A stretch of DNA of 64,000 nt from Saccharomonospora marina XMU15 (GCF_000244955.1 NZ_CM001439.1:5141234-5205233), one strand, 5' to 3'; positions 34,434-44,048 are shown, numbered from the stretch's first letter. The notes: generated by a model not told the origin, from the sequence alone. Numbers and translations are program-made.

Positions 34434-36086
34434 ATGCGCCGACGCCTGCCCCGTACGCTGGCACTCCCCGTCACGACGGCGGTACTCCTGCTGTCGGCCG
34501 TCCCCGCGGCCGGACAGACAACCCCGCCGCCGGAGCCCGCCGACCCGGGCCAGGCGCCGATCTCGTCACCACCCAACCCGATGCCGACCGGCAAGGCCAT
34601 CGGTGAGGCCGGAACGGCACTGGGCATGTTGCGGCTGTTGCCGCAGGCGGTGCCGACCAGCTCCGTGATGCCCGGCATGGACGACGAACTGCCGAAGCAG
34701 TCCGCGCTGGAAGGTGGCTTCGGAATCTCCAGTGCGCGGGCGAACTCGGGCGCCTACCTCACCTACGAGCGCTCCATCGCCGAGGCGACCCCCGCGGGTC
34801 TTTCCGTCGCGGGCAACGCGCCTCAGGCGCCCGGTGCGCTGGCGCAAACCGCGCTTCCTGACAACCCGCGGCCGCGCAGTGTCGGTTTCACCGCACCGGA
34901 GAACCCGTTGCTCAACCTGAGCGGACTCAACGGAAGGGTGCACGCTCGCTGGAGCCCCACCATGGGCCCGTGTGTGGGCACCATCGCCGACGCGAGCACC
35001 TCGGTGGCCAGCATCTCGATGCTCAACGTGGTGCCGACGATGCCGGACGCGAGTCAGCTCACCGCAGGCAGCGAACGGCTGCGCTCGGCCCTGGGCTCGC
35101 TGCCCGGTCCGCTCGCCGAACTCGGCGGCCTGCTTTCGGGCGGCGGTAAGGCAAAGCCCAACGCCGACGGCACCGGCTCGGTACTCAGCATGCCCAACAC
35201 GCTGGCCACCCGTTCCGTCGTCCGGCTGGTCGACATGCCCGGTTCGGACCGTTTGGCGGTGGAGTCCACCTCGACGATGCAGGCCGCCGACATCAACATC
35301 CTCAAGGGAACGCCGCTGGGTTTGACGATCAAGGTGGTGAGCCAGCCGACGCTGCGGGTCACCTCGACCGGCGACGAGAAGACCTCGAAGGTCGAGTACA
35401 CGGCTCCGGTGCTCGCCGTGGAACGAGGCGGGGAGAAACTCTTCGAGCTCGACGCGGCACACCCGACGAAGGACGTGCCCATCGGTGTGCCGCTGCCTGG
35501 TCTGGACACACTGCCCGGCTTCGAGAAGGTGAAGGGCACCCCGGTCATCGGCGGTGTCGCCGAACTCGCCGACGGCGGACTGCGGCAGCTGACCGGCAAG
35601 GCCACCGGTTTCGTGCTCGACGTCGGGGTGCTGCGGCTGAGCATCGCCGACCTCGTCAAGAAGGGCTCGTACTCCACCGAACCGTTCGAGGGCTACCAGC
35701 TCGGCGCGTCCGCACGCATGCTCGACCTGCGCATCCTTCCGACCGAGGCGCTGAAGCAGGCGATGCCCGCCGACCTGGCCGAGAAGCTGCCTTCGTCGCT
35801 GGCTCAGCTTTCACTCGGCGAGCAGATCGTGCGGGCCTACGCGCCAGCGGGAGGCGTCGAGTGCTCGACCACCGCCCCGCCCGCGCCCCCGCCCGCGGGT
35901 GGTGGGGAGCAGCCCGGTGTGCCCGACCGGCTCGCACAGACGAGCGCGGCCTACTCCTCAGTGCCGCTGTTCTGGACCGGAACCGCGATGCTGCTGATCG
36001 GGGTGGTGCTGGTGGCCGGGCTGCCGACTCGCAGGCGGGAAGAGCCTGCTGGGGTCAAGCCCTCACCAAGGCCACGCGAGGAGTAG
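34434..36086 (+). CDS. Secreted, C-terminally membrane-anchored surface protein of unknown function
   Basis: 550 residues. A clear signal peptide (MRRRLPRTLALPVTTAVLLL, cleavage near AAG-QT) follows GGGAGGA. The extracellular part is about 480 residues of beta-rich sequence (STGDEKTSKVEYTAPVLAVE, GGEKLFELDAAHPTKDV, GVLRLSIADLV) with only two cysteines (MGPCVG and VECST). A Pro-rich spacer (PPAPPPAGGG), one transmembrane helix (FWTGTAMLLIGVVLVAGL) and a short Arg-rich cytoplasmic tail come last. This is a typical wall-spanning surface-protein layout. I recognise no domain. The gene stands alone between tRNA-Thr and the convergent holB. Confidence 0.8.
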   Translation: MRRRLPRTLALPVTTAVLLLSAVPAAGQTTPPPEPADPGQAPISSPPNPMPTGKAIGEAGTALGMLRLLPQAVPTSSVMPGMDDELPKQSALEGGFGISSARANSGAYLTYERSIAEATPAGLSVAGNAPQAPGALAQTALPDNPRPRSVGFTAPENPLLNLSGLNGRVHARWSPTMGPCVGTIADASTSVASISMLNVVPTMPDASQLTAGSERLRSALGSLPGPLAELGGLLSGGGKAKPNADGTGSVLSMPNTLATRSVVRLVDMPGSDRLAVESTSTMQAADINILKGTPLGLTIKVVSQPTLRVTSTGDEKTSKVEYTAPVLAVERGGEKLFELDAAHPTKDVPIGVPLPGLDTLPGFEKVKGTPVIGGVAELADGGLRQLTGKATGFVLDVGVLRLSIADLVKKGSYSTEPFEGYQLGASARMLDLRILPTEALKQAMPADLAEKLPSSLAQLSLGEQIVRAYAPAGGVECSTTAPPAPPPAGGGEQPGVPDRLAQTSAAYSSVPLFWTGTAMLLIGVVLVAGLPTRRREEPAGVKPSPRPREE

Positions 36087-36097
36087 CGGTTGCGCGC

Positions 36098-36123
36098 CGG
36101 GGCCGTCCGATCTCGGGCGGCCC
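36098..36123. terminator. Hairpin between surface protein gene and holB
   Basis: GGGGCCGTCC and GGGCGGCCCC pair over ten positions (one wobble) around GATCTC. It lies 11 bases after the stop of the plus-strand gene and 11 bases from the holB stop. Confidence 0.7.
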
Positions 36124-36134
36124 CGAGCCGCAGC

Positions 36135-37337
36135 TCAAGCTCCCTGCCCCTCCCGCAATGTGGTCACCATGGCCTCCACCGCGATCCGTGGCTTGACATT
36201 CCACTCGATCGCCTCTCGGCAGGCCAGCACGGCCTCGAGCCGGTGCAGGGTCGCGGCGGGCGTCCACCGCGTGGCCGCCTCCGCGCTCTGTTCGGCGAAG
36301 TCGGGATGGTTCAGGGTGACGTCGGCCCCGCTGGCGGCCACCAGTACGTCCCGGTAGAACCCGGCGAGGTCGACGAGCGCCAGATCGAGTGTGTCACGCT
36401 GGGTGCGGGTGGCCCTGGACTTCTGCCGCTTCTCCAGTTGCCGCACAGCCGCGTCGGCGGAACGCCTTGCCGCCGCGACGCCCTTGCCGGTCCCGCCCGC
36501 GCCCATGGCCGTTCGCAGCGCCTCCTGCTCGGCCTCGTCACGCGCCTTGCTTTCCTCGGTCGCGTCCGCCTCCGCTGTCTTGATCAGCTCGTCGGCGCAC
36601 GCGAACACGTCGGCCGCCCTTCGCAGGCCCAGCGGAATCCGCAGCACGGCGTTCCTTCGCTCGCGGGCCGCCTCGTCGGTGGCCAGCCTGCGCGCCCTGC
36701 CGACGTGACCACCGCACACCGATGCCGCCCACTCGGCCAGCTCCGGCGGCACGCCGTCGCGCTCCACCAGCACCCGCGCTATCGACGATGCGGGAGGCGT
36801 ACGCAGCAGCACGCTTCTGCAGCGCGAACGGATCGTCACCGAGACGTCCTCCGGGTGGTCCGAGGGCGCGCACAGCAGGAACACGGTGCGTTCCGGTGGC
36901 TCCTCGACCGCCTTGAGCAGCGCGTTCGCCGCCCCTTCGGTGAGCCGGTCCGCCTCGGTGATGACAACCACCTGCCAGCGGCCCGTCGTCGGCCTGCGCG
37001 CCGCGGCCTGCACCAACGCCCGCATCTCCGCCACGGAGATCGACAACCCTTCCGGGACCACCATCCGCACGTCGGCGTGTGTGCCCGCCAATGCGGTACG
37101 GCAACCCGTGCACTCTCCGCAGCCTGCTCCCTCGACGCACTGCAGTGCCGCCGCGAACGTGCGCGCCGCCACCGAGCGCCCCGAGCCGGGCGGTCCGGTG
37201 AACAGCCAGGCGTGTGTCATGGCGCCGAGCTCGACCGACTCGCCTGTCACGAGCGCGGCCGCCGACTCCGCCGCGGCCGACAACACCTCCACGGCGGGTT
37301 CCTGACCGACGAGCTCGGACCAGACCGGCGCGCTCAA
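36135..37337 (-). CDS. holB: DNA polymerase III subunit delta'
   Basis: 400 residues. Part of the clamp-loader complex. An AAA+ domain occupies the first 220 residues: Walker A is GPPGSGRS, in which the lysine is replaced by arginine; a zinc module CVEGAGCGECTGC follows; VVVITEADRLTEGAANALLK and EEPPERTVFLL are clear; the arginine-finger SRC motif is kept (IRSRCRSV). The C-terminal 170 residues are helical. Delta' subunits need not bind ATP, so the altered Walker A is tolerated. TTG start overlapping the MFS-Tmk stop (TTGA). The topA / MFS-Tmk / holB order is shared with Streptomyces. Confidence 0.92.
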   Translation of the reverse strand: MSAPVWSELVGQEPAVEVLSAAAESAAALVTGESVELGAMTHAWLFTGPPGSGRSVAARTFAAALQCVEGAGCGECTGCRTALAGTHADVRMVVPEGLSISVAEMRALVQAAARRPTTGRWQVVVITEADRLTEGAANALLKAVEEPPERTVFLLCAPSDHPEDVSVTIRSRCRSVLLRTPPASSIARVLVERDGVPPELAEWAASVCGGHVGRARRLATDEAARERRNAVLRIPLGLRRAADVFACADELIKTAEADATEESKARDEAEQEALRTAMGAGGTGKGVAAARRSADAAVRQLEKRQKSRATRTQRDTLDLALVDLAGFYRDVLVAASGADVTLNHPDFAEQSAEAATRWTPAATLHRLEAVLACREAIEWNVKPRIAVEAMVTTLREGQGA

Positions 37338-39454
37338 TTCGCCTTCGCCTCCGTCACCACGGGCGCCAGCTCCGCACGCCCCTGCAGCGCGCTCCGCACC
37401 GCGGAGCGTACCCGCCGAGCCACCTCGTCCTCGCCGCCCTCGCCGTCCACCACGACGTAGCGGTCAGGCGCCGCCGCCGCCATCTCGGTGAGCAACTGCT
37501 GCACACGCCAATGGTGCTCGGCCGAGTTGGTGGAGGGCTCACCGGGACCCGCCGGCGCGTCGAGCAGGACGGTCAGGTCCGGGCGCAGCCGCCCGGTCGC
37601 CCAGTCGGCGAGCCCCTCCAACTCCGCGGTGTCGAGTCCGGCGACCGCGGACAGGTGGGCAAGTGGGGAGTCCACGAAGCGCTCCATCACCACGACCGAA
37701 CCAGCGTCGAGGGCGGGCCGCACGTCTCGCTCGACGATGTCGGCGCGCACCGCGGCGGCCGCGAGGGCCTGCGCTCGCGCGCCGGACAGCGACGCACCCG
37801 ACAGCAGTGCGGTCAGCCGCTTGTCGTCCAGAGCCGGGTCGGCCGCCAGCACCACCTGGCGGGGCCCCGTGCTCAACCAGTGGGCCAGTCTGGCTGCCTG
37901 ACTCGCCGTGTCGGCGGCCGTGGTGCCCTCCAGCGCGATGAGCAGGCCGTTGACGCGGCGCGGCCTTCGCCTGATGACATTGCGCAGATCGGCCAGGATC
38001 GGTTCGGTGCGACGGGAGTCCATCTGCCGGTAGGCGACCACGCCGACAGCCGCGGCGAGCAGGCCGCCGCCCAGCAGCACCGGCCGGGTCCCGTCGATCG
38101 TGACCTCGTTGCCCCAGATGGTCACCACCCTGGGACTGACCAACCCGATCAAGCCCGGAACCAGCGAGGTCGTCCCGAAGATGATGATCTTCAGCAGGGC
38201 CTGGTAGATCGCGTTGATGCGGCCCCTGATCGCGTCGTCGACCTGCGAGCCGATGATCGTCACGCCGGTCAGGAACGCCGCGCCCGCGCAGGCCCCGACC
38301 ACCGCGACGGCCACCAGGGCTACCGCGAGATGCGGCGCGAGCGCCACCACCAGCAACGCGAGGCCCGCGAGCACGATCCCGACGCCGAACAGCCGCTCGT
38401 GCGGCAGTCGTCGGGCGAGCTTCGGCGTGCTCGCCAGGCCCACCGCCGCTCCCACGAACACGGCGACGAACAGCAGCCCGAACGTCGCATCGCCGCCTCG
38501 AAGGCTCAACGCGTACGGTTTCGCGGACCCGATCACCGCCCCGCCCGCGGCGAACGCGCCCATCATCCCGATGAACAGTCCCCTGATCAGCGGGGTACTC
38601 CTGACGTAGCGCAAACCGTCGCGAACCATCGCCCTTACGCCGGTGGCGCCCTTCTTGCCGTCGTCACCGGCGGTTTCGGCGGCACTGCCCGCGGTCTCGT
38701 CGCTGCTGGCCGCCTTGCCGCTCGCAGGCACCGGATGCACGTTGCGCAGCGACAGTTCCGGGATGCGCGAGATCAACAACGCGCTGGCGAGGTAGAGCAG
38801 GCTGTTGATGACGACCACGATCTTGGCGATGCCGAACTCGCCGAGTATCGCGGTCGGCAGGTTCAGCGCCGTCTCGACACCGGTGAGGATCGAGTAGAGG
38901 CCTGCCCCGGTGACCACCGCGACGCCGTAGGTCATCACCATGCCGAGTTGGTTGGCCGTCTCCACCTGATCCGGCCTTCGCAGCAGGTTGGGAACCGCAG
39001 CGTCCTTCGACGGGATCCACATCATGGCCGCGGACCCGACCAGGAAGTTGCCGATGAACAGCCACAGCGGTGTCCCGACAAGGGCGATCGACAGCAGCAG
39101 CCCGAACCGCACCAGGTCGGCGATGATCATGATTTTGCGCCGGTCGAACCGGTCTGCGAGCATGCCGCCCAGCGGCGCGAACAGCAGCCCGGGCAGCAGT
39201 TGTGTGAGCACCACACCCGCGAACGCGAAGTTCTGCGCGGTGTAGTTGTCGGTGAACTTCGTGACCAGACCGGTCAACGCCAGCAGCGAAAGCCAGTCGG
39301 CCACGCTGCACAGGTATGTGACCCCCCACAACCTGCGAAACGGCCGGATCGCGAGCACCCGGCGCACTCGGTGAACGGTGGACGCTTCAGAGACCGCCGA
39401 CCGGTGCGTGCCGGCGCTCGCTGCCCCCTGCCCTGCTTCGCTGATCTGCCCCAC
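37334..39454 (-). CDS. MFS transporter fused to a thymidylate-kinase-like domain with degenerate P-loop
   Basis: 706 residues. The first 465 residues form an MFS-type protein with about 12 transmembrane segments; MFS motif A-like LADRFDRRK lies after helix 2, and a polar loop of about 45 residues (ASSDETAGSAAETAGDDGKK) sits in the middle. From about residue 500 a thymidylate-kinase-like domain begins: LLIALEGTTAADTASQAARL, where Tmk has EGxDGxGKST; then VVMERFVDSPLAHL for the DRY-type motif, and VLLDAPAG. The phosphate-binding Gly-Lys-Ser/Thr is absent, so kinase activity is doubtful. Fusions with an intact P-loop are known in Streptomyces. The last four bases overlap holB. Confidence 0.85.
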   Translation of the reverse strand: MGQISEAGQGAASAGTHRSAVSEASTVHRVRRVLAIRPFRRLWGVTYLCSVADWLSLLALTGLVTKFTDNYTAQNFAFAGVVLTQLLPGLLFAPLGGMLADRFDRRKIMIIADLVRFGLLLSIALVGTPLWLFIGNFLVGSAAMMWIPSKDAAVPNLLRRPDQVETANQLGMVMTYGVAVVTGAGLYSILTGVETALNLPTAILGEFGIAKIVVVINSLLYLASALLISRIPELSLRNVHPVPASGKAASSDETAGSAAETAGDDGKKGATGVRAMVRDGLRYVRSTPLIRGLFIGMMGAFAAGGAVIGSAKPYALSLRGGDATFGLLFVAVFVGAAVGLASTPKLARRLPHERLFGVGIVLAGLALLVVALAPHLAVALVAVAVVGACAGAAFLTGVTIIGSQVDDAIRGRINAIYQALLKIIIFGTTSLVPGLIGLVSPRVVTIWGNEVTIDGTRPVLLGGGLLAAAVGVVAYRQMDSRRTEPILADLRNVIRRRPRRVNGLLIALEGTTAADTASQAARLAHWLSTGPRQVVLAADPALDDKRLTALLSGASLSGARAQALAAAAVRADIVERDVRPALDAGSVVVMERFVDSPLAHLSAVAGLDTAELEGLADWATGRLRPDLTVLLDAPAGPGEPSTNSAEHHWRVQQLLTEMAAAAPDRYVVVDGEGGEDEVARRVRSAVRSALQGRAELAPVVTEAKAN

Positions 39455-39594
39455 CCCAATGGAGAATGCCCAGCATCGCTGTGCCTTGCCGTGCCGTCAG
39501 GGTAGCCCCGGGGGCGGTCACACCGCCGGTGTAGGTGCGAAAACACCGAAAGTGATCAATTAGCCACGTTTCGAAGCGACGGAATTGCCGCAAC

Positions 39595-40134
39595 TCACCC
39601 GAACAGGCCTGAAATGCTGCCGAAAAGGCTCGCGAGAAACTGAATTGCGATCACGATGAACAACACCAGCAGGACCAGTGCCACCGCGAGTCCTGCCGAC
39701 CCACTGGACGGCTTGCGCAACGACTGCGGCCGCTTACGCGGCTTCGCCTCCCCCTCGTCCTCCGAGCTTCGTTGCCGCAGCCGAAGCATCGGCGGCAACA
39801 GCTGGGACCGCGCGGGCCAGGCACGTTGCTGCCGCGGGTAGACACCGGCAGGCGGGGACTGCTGCCCTGAGTCGGCCTCGGAAGGTGCCGGGTCGTCCTT
39901 CGTGCCGTCGGAACCGCCCGCCCTGGCACGTTCCTCTGCGGCCAAGGTGGCATCCACCATCTGCCGAACCATGTCCGGGTCGGGCTCGACCGGGTCGGCG
40001 ATCCGGACGTCGAGGGAATCGTCGCGCTCGCCCTTCACCGTGAATTCCGGCCTCCCACCGGTCACCAGCCCGGAAAGCGGGTCGGTGTACGACCGGGGTG
40101 GCTCGGGCGCCTGGGTGCCGTCCGCGTTCGCCAC
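39595..40134 (-). CDS. Tail-anchored membrane protein of unknown function
   Basis: 179 residues. A long hydrophilic N-terminal part (ADGTQAPEPPRSYTDPLSGL, then an acidic stretch and a Pro/Gln/Arg-rich region) is followed by one C-terminal transmembrane helix (GLAVALVLLVLFIVIAIQFLASLF) and a short tail SISGLFG. It should be anchored with its body in the cytoplasm. The GTG at 40134 has GGGAGGAC a few bases upstream and is preferred over an earlier in-frame start. Lies between topA and the MFS-Tmk fusion on the same strand. No family recognised. Confidence 0.7.
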   Translation of the reverse strand: MANADGTQAPEPPRSYTDPLSGLVTGGRPEFTVKGERDDSLDVRIADPVEPDPDMVRQMVDATLAAEERARAGGSDGTKDDPAPSEADSGQQSPPAGVYPRQQRAWPARSQLLPPMLRLRQRSSEDEGEAKPRKRPQSLRKPSSGSAGLAVALVLLVLFIVIAIQFLASLFGSISGLFG

Positions 40135-40316
40135 GGGTCCTCCCTCGAAGGGGTCGGCATTCCCTGGAACGGGATGCCGGTCTCGGTGCCGTCGTCCTCG
40201 GTGGTTCCCATCCGCGGACAAGCGTAACGAGTGGATCGCGTTCAGTACCCGCCCAACCGGGCACATTCGCCATCACGCTCAGCTACCACGTTTGCGCGAA
40301 TCCGTGACGCGCCCGT

Positions 40317-43130
40317 TCAGGAACTCGATTTCGCGGTGGAGGCCTTCTTGCGGCTCGACGACTTCTTCTTCGGCGCTGGTCCCTTGGCCCGCTTCTCGGC
40401 GAGCAGTTCGGCGGCACGCTCCTGCGTCAGGTCCTCAACACTGTCCGAGCGACGCAGCGAGGCGTTGTACTCACCATCGGTGACATACGGCCCGAACCTG
40501 CCGTCCTTGACCACGATCGGCTTTCCGGACACCGGGTCCTCGCCGAACTCCTTCAACGGTGGCTTCGCCGCGGCCTGCCTGCCACGACGCTTCGGTTCGG
40601 CGTAGATCTTCAGCGCTTCCTCGAGCGTGATGTCGAAGATCTGCTCCTCGGTGGCCAGCGAACGCGAGTCGGTGCCCCGTTTCAGGTAGGGCCCGTAACG
40701 GCCGTTCTGTGCGGTGATCTCCTCCCCGGTCTGCGGGTCGGTGCCCACCACGCGCGGCAGCGAGAGCAGTTTCAGCGCGTCGTCCAGCGTGATCTCCGAG
40801 ATCGACATGGACTTGAACAGGGAGGCCGTCCGCGGCTTGGGCTTCTTCGCCTTCGCCGACTTCTTCCCCTCGGTCGGTTCCTCCGGTTCCGGAAGCACCT
40901 CCGTGACGTAGGGCCCGAAGCGCCCCTCCTTCGCCACGATCTCGTGTCCGGTCGCCGGGTCGGTGCCGAGCACCCGGCCCTCCTGTGGGGTGGCGAACAA
41001 CTGCTCGGCGATCTCAACGGTCAACTCGTCGGGCGGCAGGTCCTCCGGCAGGTTGGCCCGCTGTGACTCACCGTCGACCTCACGCTCCAGGTAGGGGCCG
41101 TAGCGGCCGACCCGCACGACGACCTTGCGGCCCTCGCTGTCGTCGAACAACGGGATCGAGTTGATCTCGCGCGCGTCGATGTCCTCCACGCCCGAACCGA
41201 CGAGCTTCTTCAGGCCGCCGAGCCGCCCGATCGAGCCGTCCACCCCCATGTCGCCGCCGAAGTAGAACCGCGAAAGCCACCTCGTGCGCTGCTCGTCACC
41301 GGAGGCGATCTTGTCGAGCTCGTCCTCCATCGCGGCGGTGAAGTCGTAGTCCACCAGCCGCTCGAAGTGCCGCTCGAGCAGCCCGACCACCGAGAACGCG
41401 ACCCAGGAGGGAACCAGCGCGGAGCCCTTCTTCCACACGTAGCCCCTGTCCTGGATGGTGTTGATGATCGAGGCGTAGGTGGAGGGCCTGCCGATGCCCA
41501 ACTCCTCCAGCTTGCTCACCAAGCTCGGCTCGCTGTAGCGGGGCGGCGGCGAGGTCGAATGCCCGTCAGGGCTGAGCTCGCTCGCGATGAGCCGCTGGTC
41601 ACGTCGCAGTTCGGGCAGCCTGCTCTGCTTGTCGTCGGCCTCGCCACCCGCCTCGGTGTCAACCGCCTCGACATAGGCCTTGAGGAAACCGGCAAAGGTG
41701 ATGGTCCGCCCGGATGCGGAGAACACACACTCCTCGCCGCTGCCTGCCGTGCCGGTGATGCGGACAGACATCGTGGTGCCCTTGGCGTCGGCCATCTGCG
41801 ACGCGATGGTGCGCTGCCAGATCAGCTCGTAGAGCCGGAACTCGTCGGTCTCCAGCTCGCTCGCGACCGCGCCGGGCGTGCGAAACACCTCGCCCGCGGG
41901 ACGAATGGCCTCGTGCGCCTCCTGCGCGTTCTTGACCTTGCGGGTGTACTGGCGAGGCTTGTCGGCCACGTACTCCGAGCCGTACAGCTCCGTTGCCTGC
42001 CTGCGTGCGGCATCCAACGCGGTGTCCGACAACGTGGTGGAGTCGGTACGCATATAAGTGATGTAGCCGTTCTCGTACAACCGCTGCGCGATCCGCATCG
42101 TGCGCTCGGAGGAGAACCGAAGCTTGCGACCCGCTTCCTGCTGCAGCGTCGACGTCATGAACGGCGGGTAGGGCCTTCGCGTGTACGGCTTCTGCTCGAC
42201 ACTGGTCACCGCGAACTGCCGGTCGCGTAACGCCTCGGCGAGCCTGCCCGCCTCGGCCTCCTCCAGCACGCGCACGTCCGCCGACTGGTCCTTCAACTGC
42301 CCGTCCGGGCCGAAATCGCGGCCGGTGGCCAGCCGTGCGCCGTCCACCGCCGTCAACCTTGCGGGGAAGGTGCGGGGGCTCGCGTCCGCGCCCGCGTCCA
42401 TGGTCGCGGAGATGTCCCAGTAGGAGGCCGAGCGAAACCGCATCCGCTCCCGCTCGCGCTCCACGATGATGCGGGTGGCCACCGACTGCACCCGGCCCGC
42501 CGACAGCTTCGGCATGACCTTCTTCCACAGCACCGGCGAGACCTCGTAGCCGTACAACCGGTCGAGGATGCGGCGGGTTTCCTGCGCGTCGACGAGATCG
42601 GGGTCGAGGTCCCTGGTGCTCTCCGCGGCCGAGCGGATCGCCTGCTCGGTCACCTCGTGGAAGACCATCCTGCGGACGGGGACCTTGGGCTTGAGCGCCT
42701 CGAGCAGGTGCCAGGCGATGGCCTCGCCCTCCCTGTCGGGGTCGGTGGCGAGGTAGAGCTCGTCGACATCTGCGAGCAGGCTCTTCAGCTCGGTAACGGT
42801 GGCCTTCTTCTCAGGTGAGACGACGTAGAGCGGTTCGAAGTCGTTGTCCACGTCCACGCCGAGCCTCGCCCACGGCTGGCCCTTGTACTTGGCGGGCACA
42901 TCGGCGGCGCCCCTTGGCAGGTCACGGATGTGGCCGCGGGAGGACTCGACGACGTAGTCACGGCCGAGGTACGGCGCGATCTTGCGGGCCTTCGTCGGTG
43001 ACTCGACGATCACGAGCCTTCGCCGACCGTCACCGTTCGAACCGGCGCCGTTGCCGCTCTTCGTGCGGCCGGCACCCCCCGACGAGGCGCCGCGCCCCAC
43101 GGTCTTCTTCGTCCGTGTCGATCCAGCCAC
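40317..43130 (-). CDS. topA: DNA topoisomerase I
   Basis: About 937 residues from the GTG at 43130. The Toprim domain (RRLVIVESPTKARKIAPYLG, LYLATDPDREGEAIAWHLLE) is followed by the type IA core with YITYMRTDSTTLS, whose tyrosine is the nucleophile. The C-terminal 330 residues carry several repeated Toprim-C units (GRYGPYLEREV, GRFGPYVTEVL, GRYGPYLKRG, GRFGPYVTDG), without zinc fingers, and a Lys/Ser-rich tail. This is the mycobacterial/actinobacterial form. An in-frame GTG at 43151 is the alternative; GGAGAG nine bases upstream supports 43130. The 285 bases before it have no gene and hold its promoter. Confidence 0.96.
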   Translation of the reverse strand: MAGSTRTKKTVGRGASSGGAGRTKSGNGAGSNGDGRRRLVIVESPTKARKIAPYLGRDYVVESSRGHIRDLPRGAADVPAKYKGQPWARLGVDVDNDFEPLYVVSPEKKATVTELKSLLADVDELYLATDPDREGEAIAWHLLEALKPKVPVRRMVFHEVTEQAIRSAAESTRDLDPDLVDAQETRRILDRLYGYEVSPVLWKKVMPKLSAGRVQSVATRIIVERERERMRFRSASYWDISATMDAGADASPRTFPARLTAVDGARLATGRDFGPDGQLKDQSADVRVLEEAEAGRLAEALRDRQFAVTSVEQKPYTRRPYPPFMTSTLQQEAGRKLRFSSERTMRIAQRLYENGYITYMRTDSTTLSDTALDAARRQATELYGSEYVADKPRQYTRKVKNAQEAHEAIRPAGEVFRTPGAVASELETDEFRLYELIWQRTIASQMADAKGTTMSVRITGTAGSGEECVFSASGRTITFAGFLKAYVEAVDTEAGGEADDKQSRLPELRRDQRLIASELSPDGHSTSPPPRYSEPSLVSKLEELGIGRPSTYASIINTIQDRGYVWKKGSALVPSWVAFSVVGLLERHFERLVDYDFTAAMEDELDKIASGDEQRTRWLSRFYFGGDMGVDGSIGRLGGLKKLVGSGVEDIDAREINSIPLFDDSEGRKVVVRVGRYGPYLEREVDGESQRANLPEDLPPDELTVEIAEQLFATPQEGRVLGTDPATGHEIVAKEGRFGPYVTEVLPEPEEPTEGKKSAKAKKPKPRTASLFKSMSISEITLDDALKLLSLPRVVGTDPQTGEEITAQNGRYGPYLKRGTDSRSLATEEQIFDITLEEALKIYAEPKRRGRQAAAKPPLKEFGEDPVSGKPIVVKDGRFGPYVTDGEYNASLRRSDSVEDLTQERAAELLAEKRAKGPAPKKKSSSRKKASTAKSSS

Positions 43131-43415
43131 GCTGTCCCGCTCTCCGCTCACTAACTCACCTGTTCGACCCGCCAGTGTGCACGCTCCCCACCCGTCGCGT
43201 CCGCTCAGGTAGCCGACACGCCGGGGGGCACGTGCCATGCGCATCGGCGTTCGCGCCGGTGGCGTTTCCTTCCACACCTAGCACGTGACGTGCGACTCAT
43301 GCCCGCCCCGCCCCCTAGAAGTAGTCGAAGTACTACAGCACGTGCCCTTGGTTTCCGGCACATCCGCCGCAGGATTCCCGAGGCCGGGCGGAGTAATCGT
43401 TGCCCGCGCGGGCGA

Positions 43416-44048
43416 TCAGCGCACGCCGTCGCCGAACCTGGGTGCCGGGTCCTTGTCGGTGAGTTGCCTGCACGCCGGGGCCCGCGCACTGGCCCGCGAC
43501 AACTCGGGAACGCCCGCGAACCCTTCGAGCAGGTTGACCCGGCCGATCCGCTCCAGCGGACCCCTCACCGAACCGATCGCCGCACGGCTGGCCTCCGCAT
43601 CGCGCGCCGCGTCGAGCGCCCGCATGGCATTCAGTGCACTCTTCCTGATGCCCTTGTAGTTCGCGACGGCCTTCGCCTTGACCTGCTCCGCCGGCCGCGA
43701 AGGCGCGGGTTCCAGCCGGTCAAGGCTTTCGATCGTACGGTCGAGCCCTCCCACCATCACGCCGAGCAGTTCGCTCGACGTTCGCGAGGCCTGTTGCGGG
43801 GTGCTCGGGTCGATGTCGGGCATCGTCGAAAGCGACATCACCAGTTCGGACACCGCCCTGCAGTAGCCGTCCGCCCAACTGGTGGTGGCGTCCTGCCTGC
43901 GAATCTCCTCCGCGGACATACCTGGCCCCGCGATCGTCGCATCGAACTGGGCTCGCGGTTGCGTCGTGGGCTGCTGCCCGCACGCCGTCACCGGGAACGC
44001 CAGCGCCGTGACCACCGCGGCGGCGAGAACAGTCATCCGCGGCCGCAC
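43416..44048 (-). CDS. Putative lipoprotein
   Basis: 210 residues. Signal sequence MRPRMTVLAAAVVTALAFPVTAC with a lipobox VTAC-G for lipidation of the cysteine. The mature part is helical (DGYCRAVSELVMSLSTM, a segment SELLGVMVGGLDRTIESLDRLE, and VANYKGIRKSALNAMRALDAAR), reminiscent of four-helix extracellular proteins; only one further cysteine pair (GYC, PACRQ) is present. GGAGG lies seven bases before the GTG at 44048. No function recognised. Confidence 0.75.
   Translation of the reverse strand: MRPRMTVLAAAVVTALAFPVTACGQQPTTQPRAQFDATIAGPGMSAEEIRRQDATTSWADGYCRAVSELVMSLSTMPDIDPSTPQQASRTSSELLGVMVGGLDRTIESLDRLEPAPSRPAEQVKAKAVANYKGIRKSALNAMRALDAARDAEASRAAIGSVRGPLERIGRVNLLEGFAGVPELSRASARAPACRQLTDKDPAPRFGDGVR

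Noticed and set aside
37214-39505. 763-codon plus-strand open frame opposite the MFS-Tmk gene
   Set aside because: The product is Arg/His/Gln-rich low-complexity sequence, and the minus-strand frame encodes a clear membrane transporter.
43310-43345. GTAGT-CGAAGT-ACTAC inverted repeat upstream of topA as a regulatory site
   Set aside because: Five-base arms without similarity to a known operator; too short to support a claim.
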